Assembly (NCBI GenBank): GCA_958510825.1
Contig: OY294049.1
Coordinates: forward strand, 33,570,774-33,634,773
Direction of reading: 5' to 3'
Source of the DNA: Brachypterus glaber
Taxonomy: Eukaryota; Arthropoda; Insecta; Coleoptera; Kateretidae
Length of the DNA stretch: 64,000 nucleotides
Shown here one piece after another: positions 11,290-23,163 of the stretch. The position numbers and the translations under genes are program-made. The first letter of the stretch is position 1; each line of letters opens with the position of its first letter. The notes beneath the pieces were generated by a model that worked only from the letters and a program-made list of their open reading frames with translations, was not told where the DNA came from and searched no databases.

Positions 11290-12220
11290 AAACATAGCAC
11301 TGAAATGCAGGTTGACATGAAAGTTAATGGAGAGAATGGACCCAAAATGTTTTCCTACCATCTGCCCTTTTGCATGTTCCAAAAATGTTGAAATATACAC
11401 AAAAAAGACAGAATAAATCAGAAATATACCTATCAAACCTATTTTTGGCTGCAATGTTACCGGTTAAAAGGATGTGTTCCGTCTTGGCTAAGAATTTGTT
11501 ATGTTTTTATAAAATTGTTTTAATGTTTTAATCAGTTTCAGATTAGCTTTTAAGAGTGTACAATGAAACATTAAGCATTTTGTCTTACGGCTGGTTTTAA
11601 AAGGCATTCCGATATGTTTCTGATTCATATCACCGATTTTTTTTTTGTAATGATGCTGTATTAAGTTCTTATGTTTTTTAATACATTTATTGGTGGTCTA
11701 GTTCAAATAAAATTAATTATTTTTATAAGCAACAATAGAAATATTACCTGCAAGACAAGATGACAAATCAAAAGGGACGATCTCAACTGATCTGTATATG
11801 ATACAGAGTGATTTAGAAATAGATTTTAATGGAAATGATAAATATTTAGCGGGGTTTTTTACTGTATGACCAAGCTCTGCGCGCCCGGCAACAAAGCTAG
11901 TGGGATAGAAGCTGGCTTTGCTTTAGTCTTTTCCAATGATTTAGAGGAAGAGGTAGTGCTATAGCGCATTGACCTTCTGAGTATACAAATTTTTAATTTC
12001 ACCCTGATCCCACCCATTATATTTTTTTCTTTTGTCGTTTTTGACTTCTATTGAAAAACCACATTTTTATGTAATTTATATCAAAAATAATATTGCAAAT
12101 TATTAAATAATATTTAATAAATAGGTCCTTCTCATAGCTTATCGAAGAGACTATTCAAAATACCCTTAACCAATTTTCGAACAACCCTATCCCAAGCACA
12201 TTCACATTTTAATTTCTACT
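11290..12220. other. unassigned non-coding DNA
   Basis: No coding frame or recognised repeat. A GC-richer patch near 11870-11930 (GCTCTGCGCGCCCGGCAACA) stands out. Confidence 0.45.
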
Positions 12221-12420
12221 TTCAAATCATTTGACAGGTAACTTTATGTTTTGCGAGTTGTCTGATTGGCTGTTTGAAATATTTTAATCTTAAATTTTGA
12301 GGAATTTTAATGGTTATTGGCAACGGCGCATGTGTGGCTTGGCAACAGCGGAGTAAAGCGCTTTGATTTTTAAATTAGACAGTTTTATTAGACTGTGTCA
12401 GTACTTGGTGTAGAATTAAT
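12221..12420 (+). repeat. interspersed repeat with CTTGGTGTAGAATTAA end, copy 1
   Basis: Contains TTCAAATCATTTGACAGGTA, GGAATTTTAATGGTTATTGG, CAACGGCGCATGTGTG and CAGTACTTGGTGTAGAATTA. Other copies lie at 53566 (direct), 26624 (shortened) and 24781 (inverted, partial). Confidence 0.65.
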
Positions 12421-12449
12421 TTTACCCTAACCATTTTTTTTAATGTTAT

Positions 12450-13628
12450 GCAACCTTAGGGTGGACCTTAAGTTTTTTTTGTTATCTTAAAATTTTCATT
12501 TATTTGTAACTAGATAATTCTGAAAATATGAAAGTCCAAACTTCTCTAAGAAAGCTAATAGGGCCCTAAAATTCGTAAAATTACCATAAATCGTAAAAAA
12601 TCATTGATAATTGTCTGTATTTTTTTTTGTGACAATCTTACAGGACTTGAAATCTTATTTTATTCCTTTTGAGCAAAAAAAAATATATGCCAAATTACAA
12701 AATGAACAAAAGATTCTAACCCGCGCCGAAAGTCCGCCAAAGTTGCCCCTAACACTAAAATTTACGAATTTCTACCATATGTGTGAGTCAAACTGTAAAC
12801 AAACATTTTAAAAATGTATCAGATCGGACTGAATTTATTTTTATTTAATGCATTCTAATATTTATTCATAATATTAAATAGATTTAACTAAAGCAAAACG
12901 AGCTAAGCGCCAAATAAGAGCTCCTACATATTTGGCGCTTAGCTCGTTTTGTTTTAGTTAAATCATTTTAATGTTTTATGCATAGTTATTAGAATGCATT
13001 AAATAAAAATAAATTCAGTCCAGTTTGATACATTTTTAAAATGTTTCTTTACCGTTTGGGAAACGTTCAAGTATTACGTAACGCAAATTGTACCAAAATT
13101 CATACACTTCTCGCGTTATTATAGATTATAGAGATTTCATATTTTGGCTACCCCCCTAATAGGGGGTGTGTTAGGGTGGGTAGCCAAAATATGAAATCTC
13201 TAAAGCCTTAAATAAAGCGAGAACCGAGGTATGAAGTGTATGAATTTTGGTACATTTTGCGTTACGTAATACTTGAACATTCCCTTGACTCACGTTTATG
13301 GTAGAAATTCGTAAATTTTAGTCTTTAGGGCAACTTTGGCGGACTTTCGGCGCGGGTTAGAATGTTTTGATCATTTTGAAATTTGGCACATAATTTTGTA
13401 TGCTCAAAAGAAAAAAATTGAATTTTAAGCCCTTTAAATTTGTCAATTATAAAAAAATTAAGGCAATTTTCAACGATTTTTTACGATTTGTGGTAATTTT
13501 ACGAATTTTAGGGTCCCCATTAGCACCCTTGGAGAAGTTTGATTACTCTCATAGTTTCAGAATTTACTGGTTACGCCTATATAAAAATTTTAAGATAATA
13601 AAAAAACATAAGGTCCACCCTAATGCAG
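12450..13628. mobile_element. large foldback element with TTAGGGTGGACCTTA ends
   Basis: The left arm runs from TTAGGGTGGACCTTA (12456) to about 12910 and the right arm back to the inverse at about 13623. Shared blocks include GCGCCGAAAGTCCGCCAAAG and a central pair AAACGAGCTAAGCGCCAAAT. Arms are 400 bp or more, AT-rich and non-coding. A second MITE (13058-13284) interrupts the right arm. A single end of the same family is at 14310-14455. Confidence 0.8.
13058..13284. mobile_element. foldback MITE of the GTTCAAGTATTACGTAACGC family, complete copy
   Basis: Starts GGGAAACGTTCAAGTATTAC and ends in the inverse GTAATACTTGAACATTCCC; arms of about 95 bp meet near CCCCCTAATAGGGGG. It sits inside the right arm of the larger foldback at 12450-13628. 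The left arm of that foldback, at about 12784-12800, lacks it, giving an empty-site comparison with a likely 2-bp TT duplication. Confidence 0.8.
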
Positions 13629-14309
13629 CCTATTAAATTTGTCAACAGGCTAACTTGGAAACACTTTCAGCTAGGCTTTAAATTGCTTATAAAATTTTCA
13701 ATATTTCTCGTTAAACTAATGTACAGGTATTAATATATTTTATTATAAAATGCGTGTAAAAATCTATAATAACACAGGAATCAGTGAAAGAGTCAAGGTT
13801 TAAAAGGTTATATAGAAAAAAAATCGCAAAACCACAGTGTATAAAATTGATTAGTGTATACGCCTTTAATACTAGTTCGATAGAAACCTTGAGTCGCTTA
13901 CAAGATACTGTCGTTTCCACCTTAAAGTAATATTTTTATACCTTTGACATTGGCTTTTACCTATACATGGTGTCCGTAAATACAAGGAGATAATAATCTT
14001 TTATCCCAAGATTTTCGATAGCGTTAAACTTAATTAAGACTGATGTTATTTATTGTCCAAGAAAATTTAAATTGAAATGGAATGAATATAACTTTATTAA
14101 AAGTGATCGTAATCTTAAGAATAACGCCTCCGGTATAAATATTATATGCACGTACAATGGTAGGTACAATACTAAAGTGTATTGTAGTCAAAACATTACA
14201 AAGACTTAAGCACAGTTTTATTAAAGAGAGAAAATTATAGGAAATATAAATACAAGAGCTGGAAAAGCTTCCTTAGATTATTAGCTTGGACCTTATATTT
14301 TTTTATCCT

Positions 14310-14455
14310 TACGGTTTATGGGTAAATAACGAATTTTAGAAGTCCAATTAGGACTCTTAGAGAAGTTTGATCACTCTCATATTTTCAGAATTTTCTACTT
14401 ACACCTAAATGAAAATTTTAAGATAATAAAAAATATAAGGTACACCCTAATGGCA
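14310..14455. repeat. end fragment of the TTAGGGTGGACCTTA foldback family
   Basis: Sequence from AACGAATTTTAGAAGTCC to AAGGTACACCCTAATG follows the right arm end at 13495-13623 with scattered changes. No matching opposite arm was seen nearby. Confidence 0.6.
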
Positions 14456-16069
14456 CATACTGTTACAGTTGCTCTAATTTCCAAGAATATCACAGCAACG
14501 TTGCAATATTGTAATGTTACTGCAACCTTTGTGCTTTTGTGGTTAATACAGTCTAAAAAAAGGATATATGTAAGTATTTTACTTATTTTAAAGATTTAAA
14601 AGGTATTTACTTTGGTTACGTTACTAAGCATGACTAATATCAGATATTGCAATATTTTTAAGGTCAGAAAAAAAACTCTTTGAAAATACCCATTGCATTA
14701 ACTGTGACGATGGTTTTATCTCGATATTGGATCTTAAAAATGAAGTATCAAGGATATACAAGAATCATCCAATGCTAACATATCGTTAATGATCTTAGAT
14801 TTAAAGCCAAACCGGGAATAGCGAACTAAGTCGATATGAGAAATTGTATATATTGAAGTGCCTATTTAAAAATTTCTTCCAATATGGTAATACTACCCTT
14901 GACAATTTTTTTAAGATAAACGAATATTTATTTCAACAAAACCGTTTGATATAAAAAACGAAAGACGTGCAGTACCTATATAACTATTTTTATAGACTAA
15001 ATTATTTATCGAGTTTTTTAGGCTATATATTTTTCTTATCGTTGAACCATTTTTTTAAAATCTCATTTTTCAGTTTTTTTTAGCAGGGGGAAATAATAAA
15101 AAAGAAACAAATTTTAGTAATCCTCTAAAGTTTAGTGTTTGGTTTTAATCTGTCGCTCTTTATTGCAAAGAAAATATGCCTCAAGTAAAACTAATTATTT
15201 TTTTTTACATATAAAAATGTATATGAATATTTAAAAACTAATACTACTATGCTTAGATCGTTTTTCCTGTGTGGTCTTATTTTAAATTTTAAAATATAGT
15301 AAAATCATGATATGTAATTGACGGATCGTAAATTCCCTCCCACAGCCCAAAAAAATAAATATTTAAAATTAAATTATAATTTGATATTAAATATTATTTG
15401 ATTAATTTTTAGTCCAAAGGTTTATGCCTAATTTTTGTACATGTATCTATAACTTAAGTGATACTTCAATAAAGTGAGTTTATCCACCCCAAACAAGGTT
15501 GCAACACTGTATTTGCTACAAAGGTGTAAGGAAAATATATTTTTTTTTGCCTTTCATATTTTCATAATATAATAATTTATTATACCTATACCGTATTTTA
15601 GATATTTCTATATGTGAAATAAAGTTAGTAGTAGGCTCTTACCGATAATAGCCCATCATTAATCACCGAGTCATTTCGTTTCCAGTCTTTTATCCCCACA
15701 AGCCAAATAGCCCAGTCATTCAAAAAGTTCTTAGTTCTGAACAAAAGGATTATTACACTATTTTTAAATTATACCTGATTACAAATCAGCTATTGCTGCC
15801 CAAAATCTTTGGTATATTTCTTTAATGTTTAAAAAATCTTCAAGAAACAATTTTACCGCTAAATTAGGTTTTAGTGACATTAAAAACTATATATAGATAC
15901 TAATTTTCATGAAACTACCACTAAATATTAACTAATGAAATAGCACTTCTTGCCAAAATGGGGGCGACTAGACGCGACTATCCTGACCGCGGCCAGACAT
16001 ATTATATTATATTTTTTCTTATCATGTAGCTCCATTATGAAGCAAAGGACACCACTCCTATAATTAGGC
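14456..16069. other. unassigned AT-rich DNA
   Basis: No coding frame of note or repeat partner. GGGGGCGACTAGACGCGACT followed by ATCCTGACCGCGGCC near 15960 is a GC-richer spot. Confidence 0.45.
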
Positions 16070-16765
16070 TTTTTTATTTTGGTGGAATAACTATAGACCT
16101 AAAATAGACGAAAACCAAAATTTCAATTATGATGGGCGACTATACGTCAAAAACTAAGAAAACAACCTCATTTACAGGTACTTCCAAAAATCAATCCTAA
16201 AGGAGCTATGGTCTCCTAAAAATGCACCATTTTTAAAGAGCCTTAGTAGCTTTGAGACTAATTTTTCGACCTACAAGGATTAAAACCTGTATTCTCCGTT
16301 TTGGATTTAGAATCACCCGACATCATTAAAATTTGGGTTTTCAACATTTTAGTATTTATTTTTTAGTCCTCGAAACGTGAAATTGCACCTTCAAGTCATT
16401 TTTTCTCGAAAACGGTTGATCCTACCATATTATAACAAGAGTATGTATTTAAAAAAAAAATTAAAATGACAAAAAAGTTACACAGAAAAAAGTTTGGGGC
16501 AAAAACCTGATAAGGCCCACCCGTTTCGCACGCCCATGGTTAAAATATTATTTAATGATGGGCCTTATAAGGTTAGTTCACATGCAAAACCTCGTCTCTC
16601 TATCTCAAAGGGTACCAAAGTTATTAATTAAAAACCCTATTTTTATTACAATCTTAAAGGGTCGTAACTCCCTTGGGTTCGTTTCCGGACCTATGTTCCT
16701 ATAGTGGTTTTTCATATTTTTTGATGTAGAATTATCTCCTTTTATAACCGTGTATGTTAAATTAT
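16070..16765. repeat. diverged member of the TGAGATATAG/GATAAGGCCC foldback family
   Basis: Matches 60350-60930 in order: TCCTAAAGGAGCTATGGTC, ACATTTTAGTATTTATTTTT, TCTCGAAAACGGTTGATCCT, CACAGAAAAAAGTTTGGGGC, CTCAAAGGGTACC. Its outer ends are decayed. Confidence 0.6.
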
Positions 16766-16829
16766 GCTCTAATGACTGGACTATAAGTCGAAATACAAGA
16801 AACGAACTTTACGATCAACCACTTTAAGT

Positions 16830-17240
16830 TTATGCCTAAAAATGCTTTACTGGCGACGATTGTAACTTCGCTGTTTATACTACAAGCACGGACTTGGAGG
16901 CATAAAGTGACGTCACATCGTAAACCCTTGCAATAAATTATTTTGATTGGCTTCGCCTGATTGCTTGCAAGAAGTGTTGTCGAAGAAAAAACCGCGGAAC
17001 TTTTGCGATGACAATCAACAAACGTTTCGCCTCTTGTACCGGGATATTCAGAGATGTATCACAAAGAACACCTATTAATTTTAATAAATTACACTTATCG
17101 TATCTTCCATATCCGACTCGAAGGACCATGTATAATGCAACTGGAAGCAATCTGGGGCTGAACTCCAACGTTGATTCACCCTCAACCTCTGAGGTTTATA
17201 GACAGACTAAAGTTCAAGCCTTCTAAGGTTAGAATGTGAC
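16830..17240. other. compositionally balanced segment, unknown
   Basis: This segment is less AT-rich and has short open frames on both strands, of 76 and 72 codons. The - strand frame has a hydrophobic stretch (LLIVIAKVPRFFLRQ) but no family is recognised. A perfect CRE palindrome TGACGTCA is at 16908-16915. It might hold a decayed exon or regulatory DNA. Confidence 0.25.
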
Positions 17241-17861
17241 GTTCTAAGATTTTATTTATCGAGATCCGCGACTTTCTACTAGGATATCCTTATTTTTAAT
17301 AAATATAATGAAAAATAATCGAATCAAAGTCCAAACCATCTCGCGATATTGGCGAGACTCCCAGTCAAAATAAAATAATGTTATAAATACTTAATAAGTA
17401 TATGTATATATAAGTAGTATGTGCACTGCACATTGTGCAGTTACACGAAAAGGTTCCATTTTCTAATTAAAGTTGAAATTTTTAAATGGTTGATTTTAAA
17501 GTTGGTTTATCTAATAAATTGACCAATGAAATATATATATATATGCGGCATTAATTTGTCAGATTTTACTGGCTAAATTCTTAGTTAAGTGTTAATTAGA
17601 AATTAACCTTTATTTTTCGTGGTTAAATTTAAGCATGCTTGGAAAACGGTTAAAAATTAACCACAAAGTTGTATAATTACCCAGGCTTATGGCCTAATGC
17701 AAAATGAGCATGCAAATTTAACCATCTAACATGGTAGGCTTATGGACTCCAAATCTAGATAGAAATACAACTTGAAAACCACAGTAGACACGTGAAAAGT
17801 TTGCAAAACTAATAATACGTTTTCTAATTAAAAAAAAAGCTTAGGGTACTTTTTCGCAATA

Positions 17862-18286
17862 CACGGAAAGAAATTAGTGGGCTCTGCGCTATACATTATA
17901 AGATATTTGGTAACAGTGGCAAATTATAGTGATTTAAGCTATAGATTATAAGGGACACAATAACTAATAATGTTAAAAATAAATTGGAAACGATTATATA
18001 TATTACAGACACGATTATATTTATTACAGGCACTATTATAAATTTACAGAAATTTTATTATATTATAAAAATTATTAGCACGGACAATAATTAAATCTAT
18101 TTAAGCTATAAATGCCATACTATTTGTTATATTTTATTATTCACTAAACAATTAAAGTATTTCATATAAATTTTTACACTGACTGCCATAATTGTAAGAG
18201 AAAGCCTTGTATTTATATAATAAGCGATTATAATTTGCTTGGTATGTGTGTTATAGCGCTACTAGCTATAATTTTTTTTTTCCGTG
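17862..18286 (+). mobile_element. MITE with CACGGAAA ends, TA target duplication, copy 2
   Basis: This copy is in direct orientation to the one at 1015, near-identical along its whole 425 bp, and again flanked by TA (17860-17861, 18287-18288). Two copies that alike indicate recent movement or gene conversion. It encodes nothing. Confidence 0.88.
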
Positions 18287-18442
18287 TATAGAACAATATT
18301 CTTGTAAAAATCAGCTAAAATTAAATAAACTCATAAATACTCGAGTACTGTGTACATTTTATGAACTGGCACCTCTGTGGAATGTAAAAAATTCAAGGTC
18401 ACCTATACTTTACATGCTATATTTTAACTCTTTTCGTACTAG

Positions 18443-18699
18443 TCAACAAACTAATAACTCTTCTCTCTAGAATACGCATAACGTTAATATAAAGTATCGC
18501 CAACATCTCGGTTTGTTTGTAAACAAATAGTAGGTATATTCAGGCCTGAACAATAACAGTTACCAGTAACTGTTATTGTTGTCTCTGTTAGAACAAAGCT
18601 GTGCGGGTAAGACAGACAAATGTATATGTTGGCTACGTTTTTGTTAGTTTTTTACAAATGAAATGCCTATTCTAGAGAGAAGAGTTATTAGTTCGTTGG
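18443..18699 (+). mobile_element. MITE with CCAACGAACTAATAAC ends and 6-bp target duplication, copy 1
   Basis: The 257-bp element has inverted ends of about 35 bp containing AACTCTTCTCTCTAGAATA. It is flanked by TACTAG at 18437-18442 and 18700-18705. The centre holds a near-perfect palindrome of 32 bases around 18570 (AACAATAACAGTTAC and its inverse). Non-coding. The left end is slightly decayed (TCAACAAACT). Confidence 0.88.
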
Positions 18700-19908
18700 T
18701 ACTAGTATATGCATTACTAGTCTGTCCATCCCGTGGGGTAAACTGCTAAAAAAAATTGTACATTCATGAGTTCCTTCTAGGAGATAATCCCTTAATATTT
18801 CCTTGGAATTTCCTTGAACATTACCTCTAAAAATCTTTAAAATTACCTAAAACAGGTCCCACATTTGGTAGAGATATTATTTCCTCCAAGATTTTCATTA
18901 ATGTGTACACCTGAATTCCTCAGCGGAGGGAAAATGGGACATTTTCATTTCGGATGCTATTTATTGGGACATTGTGAATAAATGTTTCAATCAACTTTTT
19001 TTGATATTTTTTGATACATATTCCATATCAGAAAATAATAAATCGTCTTGTAAATGTGACAGGGCAAGAAAATTAATGATACATCTGGGTATTTTTCATG
19101 TATCATTTATATTAATTTATATGCAGGTATATCTTGTCAATAAATTGTGATAAGTTAAATATTTTTTAATAAACAATTTATTATTATAAAAATTGTTTAA
19201 ATTCTTTTTGATCAAACGTTTCTAGCAATACAGTGGCGTCATACTTGTGCATCTCAGTAATAAACTAGCCGTGAAGATATATCATGCTTTCGCATTCTAT
19301 ACTATAGTCCTAGCAGTTGCAAGTAGCGTAGCTTCCTTCCTGGTAAAGTTTTAGGTTAAACATAATTAAATCGTATCGGGATATTTCTAATTTTTAAGTG
19401 GCACCCCCCATAACATTTTGTTTTTAAATCGATTTTTTTATTTGGTATCATTGACCCTTTTATGAGGGTAACTTTTTTCTTTTTTCGGGGTGCTAAATAA
19501 ACATACGGGGTTATTAAAAAAAACAGGAACTGAAGGTTCGAGAAATCGAAGAATTGAAAAGAATTTTAAAAAATCAAAAACCCTTATCCGAGCTAGTAAG
19601 GTTGTTGTGTTACCTTGCTTTTCTATCTCGCTTTCCAGGTTTTCTACCTCGCTTAAAGCGAATAGCTTTGCAGGTTGCCGAATTTACCACGGTTTAAAAA
19701 CACTTTTTTGTATTTTATGTAACACACAATCATTGTTTTATTATAATAAATACAAAAATACACTTTCACTTTAAGATTCAACTCACAACATATCTTCTAA
19801 GAAATCAAAAATAATCAACACCTTTTAGCTTCAAAATAGTTGACTGGTTAAAATTCACCACTTTGACAAAACATTATAAAGTAAACAAATGCACGAGAGT
19901 TGGTAAAC

Positions 19909-20070
19909 ATGTCGCGGCCATGGAGCTATTTACGGCTGACGATGTTTAGAATTTCAGAACAGCTTCATATCAATAGCTCAAGCCTGCGCGATATGTATTC
20001 GACTTTCTACCGTCAAGAGTTGTTTATACGACACAATGTCATGAATAGATTTGTTAGGATTGTCATTTAA
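19909..20070 (+). CDS. candidate small ORF of 53 codons, unknown
   Basis: ATG at 19909 (context AAACATGTC) opens MSRPWSYLRLTMFRISEQLH and the frame runs to TAA at 20068-20070 through SLRDMYSTFYRQELF. Base composition is more balanced than the flanks. No homologue or domain is recognised, and no signal peptide or membrane segment is visible. It could equally be chance or part of an unrecognised repeat. Confidence 0.15.
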   Translation: MSRPWSYLRLTMFRISEQLHINSSSLRDMYSTFYRQELFIRHNVMNRFVRIVI

Positions 20071-20674
20071 ATGACTATCACAAGCTGAATTTTGACAAAA
20101 TCACGGCATAAAGGTTTTTATTTATAAAAATGTAATTAACGGTAATTGTAATAAAAGGTGATGTGAGGACTAGTGTGAGAAAATTAGACTCTAACATGAG
20201 CCTTTATGTGTTTTTTAATGACGCTATTTCTGAATAACCCTGTATACTAGACTAAGAAAAAACTGCATTTTAATTTCATAATATGAAAATAAATTCTGAA
20301 TAAGCTTATGTAATATATGGTGTGTATGATAAGAAGTTATTAATTAAATAGTACATTTATGAAGTATTTTATTTATTTACCTCTGTTTTGTAGGTTAGTA
20401 GTCCATGTCTCAAATAAAACGACACACAAGTTTATCATTTTTATGATTCCAAGTATTATAAGTTTTGACGAACACGTGCGGTACTGTAAAGTGTTCTGAA
20501 TAATTGATTATTTTGGACACGTTTGGGAACCACAAATAATTTTAGGATTCAGGGAAAAGTTCTTTTTTGTAAAAACCAGACTAATAACAATATTATGACG
20601 AATAAAAATTAAAATTTTTATCGGAAATTAGCCAAACAAGGACGTGCTAACATATTACGAATCATTTCAAAAAA

Positions 20675-21065
20675 CACGTTTTTTTTTAAGTTTTAAATCC
20701 CTCTCCTATCTTGAAAAATAGCACTTAATTCTGTGCCAAATTTTAGCTCAAAAACACAGAATCTGATTCTAAAAAAAAATATAAATTAAATTATTAAATT
20801 TTATTATTTTTTTTTTATTTTTGAATGAAGAAGGTGCATGTCAAATTTTGTTTTTTTAAGCTGAAATTTAGCACAGATTTAAATATTTGTATTTTGCAAG
20901 ATATGCATATATGGTATACCAGATATACTTAATTAAAAAAAAAAAACGTGCAAAATATATATATTTTTTAATAAAGTGCCCTAATTTTATTTTTTTGAGC
21001 TGAAATTCGGCACAAAATTTTGTTCGGGTATTTTTCACGACCTAAAACTAAAAAAAAGATGTTTT
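20675..21065. repeat. A/T-rich foldback repeat around TGTGCCAAATTTTAGCTCAAA
   Basis: GTGCCAAATTTTAGCTC near 20735 is inverted as GAGCTGAAATTCGGCAC near 20997, and a related block (AAGCTGAAATTTAGCACAG) lies at about 20860. Long A and T runs surround them. Confidence 0.5.
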
Positions 21066-21275
21066 TTAAAATACCCTACCTATGTACTACAGCTATTAAA
21101 GTAAATAATACCAGCATAGTTAAACTTATATTACTAAAATAATTTGTATTTTTAAACGGCTTTAAAAATACATTCATTAAAGCAAGGGTGGGGTACAAAA
21201 TAGTCTGCAAGGGTTCAAGAAATATAGAATAAGCTATATGTATCTGTCTACAAACATTGACACTACATTCATCAG

Positions 21276-21390
21276 TTGTCATGGACAACCATGTCTCTGT
21301 CCGAGCACCAATATCATTATTAATACCCGTCGATCGCGAACCCACCCCCCCTGGTACCCCCTCTGAGGCCCCCTCACTTACAACATCGTC
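21276..21390 (+). other. candidate coding island or exon (Pro/Ser/Thr-rich)
   Basis: After CATTCATCAG, a possible splice acceptor, one frame reads VVMDNHVSVRAPISLLIPVD and then REPTPPGTPSEAPSLTTSS before the DNA returns to AT-rich sequence. Codons are C-rich (ACC CCC CCT, TCT GAG GCC CCC), unlike nearby DNA. A start ATG at 21281 has a fair context. It could be an exon of the host gene or of a transcript inside its intron. No good splice donor was identified and no family is recognised. Confidence 0.3.
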
Positions 21391-21680
21391 TCGACTAATT
21401 TTTCATTTTCAAATACACGTCGGAAATATTTTACTTGTTATTTCCGTTGAATGTTTGTACAGCATATTTTTTAGATATGAATATGGTAATATTATAAAGA
21501 AGTCATTAATTTTCTTTAAGGTGTCTTATAAGAGTGACTTATTAACTTTTTTCTATCAGTTATGGTATTTTTATAACTAGAATTAAATTACTGAAATTTT
21601 TTCTTCTACTACTTAATTAAGTGCTAGCTTACATATTATTTACCTTGATAAGCAATAAAATCAGTAAACTTATTTATTTG

Positions 21681-22206
21681 TTCTATTTTGAGACTCTTAT
21701 AAGCTCATAATCACACGCATTTTGCGTGTTCTTATAGGCCCATAAGAGGACTCTACTTTTTTTTTCTTTTGGGTTGGCAACAGACAAAATTCTATCTCTT
21801 GACGTTTGCCGTGCAATTGTGAACGTCGGTTTAAAGTTTAATTTTCTACAAAAATTTGTGTTTAGGTTATGTTTTACCGTGTTAAAATTGTGGCTTGGTT
21901 ACTTGCAGTGGAAAAGAGAAGGAATGACTATAAAATATATCAACATAATATTCTTTCTTAGAATTTTAAACATGGCGAAAACTGTAATGCCAACCTGAAA
22001 CAAAAATCCCTAAATCAGTCATCAATTTAAATGTAAGTTTTTTAAAATTTTAGAGCAAAATAGAAAAAATTGTATAAAGCACTCGTTTCATAACACGGTT
22101 TTAGCGCTTTAGTACTTTAGAAAACTCACCGCAAGCGGCTCGTTTTCTAAACTTGTACTCGTGCGCTAAAAACGTATGTTATGAAAGTAGTACTTTAATA
22201 TACTAA
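21681..22206 (+). repeat. composite hairpin repeat (TTCTATTTTG...ATATACTA), copy 1
   Basis: Begins TTCTATTTTGAGACTCTTAT and ends AGTACTTTAATATACTA. From about 22070 the sequence is one long palindrome, containing CGCAAGCGGCTCGTTTTCTA at its tip. The first 390 bp have their own short inverted ends (TTTCTATTTTG at the left, inverse at about 22058). Two other copies are at 33991-34480 (inverted) and 43554-43832. Confidence 0.75.
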
Positions 22207-23163
22207 TTGACGTTAACAACGCATTGTTTTTTAACAACGGTCAATAATGATAAAAAATTAAGGAAACTAAGAAAACTTTTTTCAAATTATTTGTCAAACT
22301 GACAGCTATGTCAAAATAATCTTTTAACTATATTTTTAACTGAAATTTTGGAGTTTATAGCTTTAGGTTTCAGCAAAAAAACATCAGTCTCGAACACTTA
22401 AAAGACTTAGTTCGCATACTGCAGTATACTGGGTGCCGAGGGTTTAAATGACTCAGATATTTTGCATACGTATATGTATACCTATGTAACAAAATACTCT
22501 TTTAATAATTTACTTTATTAAAGTATAATTATACCAACTCCAAATCAAATTTAGTAACTCAAGGTATTAATTCGCTCTGAAATATTACGATAGTTGTAAA
22601 ACGGAAACTGACCGTAAAAATGTACACTTCAAATATTGACTTAATAACGCTCGTGTGTATAAAAAAATGTCTTTCACACCCAAACATAATAATAATTCTT
22701 GACTTAAATTTATGTTTTAAACTCGAAGAAAAGTAATATAAATGAATACAAAACTCGCACTTTTCTTGGACTTTCAGAAACGGAATAATTTCAAGTTTTT
22801 ACGCCCAAGCATAACATTATTTTTACTAACAATTTATTTAACCATTTTCTACCAATATAATTAAAATATTAAAAGTCTGCAGATCTGAAAATCTTCCAGT
22901 GGAAGATCGTAACTAAATTTAAATTAAATAAACCCAGTTAAGACCTATGAATGAAATCTAAAAGTATCAAGCCTGGATAATATATTAAAATGCCTGATTT
23001 AAAAAATAAAAATTGCAATATTTCAATTTTTAATATTGATTTATAACTGTTTATTATAAAAAACATTTGAAACGAAAAGTGACATCTTAAAAAAACAATA
23101 AATTAATTTTTATTATAAGGATGACACCAAAAATTTAAGACATTTCCTTAAATCAAAGCCATG
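22207..23163. other. unassigned AT-rich DNA
   Basis: Nothing recognised between the hairpin repeat and the SINE apart from short AT-rich inverted repeats. Confidence 0.45.

Noticed and set aside
16938..17168. - strand frame of 76 codons with a hydrophobic stretch, considered as a chemoreceptor C-terminus
   Set aside because: No conserved receptor motif, no neighbouring exons and an equally long frame on the other strand.
21681..22206. Helitron assignment for the hairpin repeat
   Set aside because: One copy ends CTAA, but the other two end CTAT and the 5' ends do not show a consistent TC after A.
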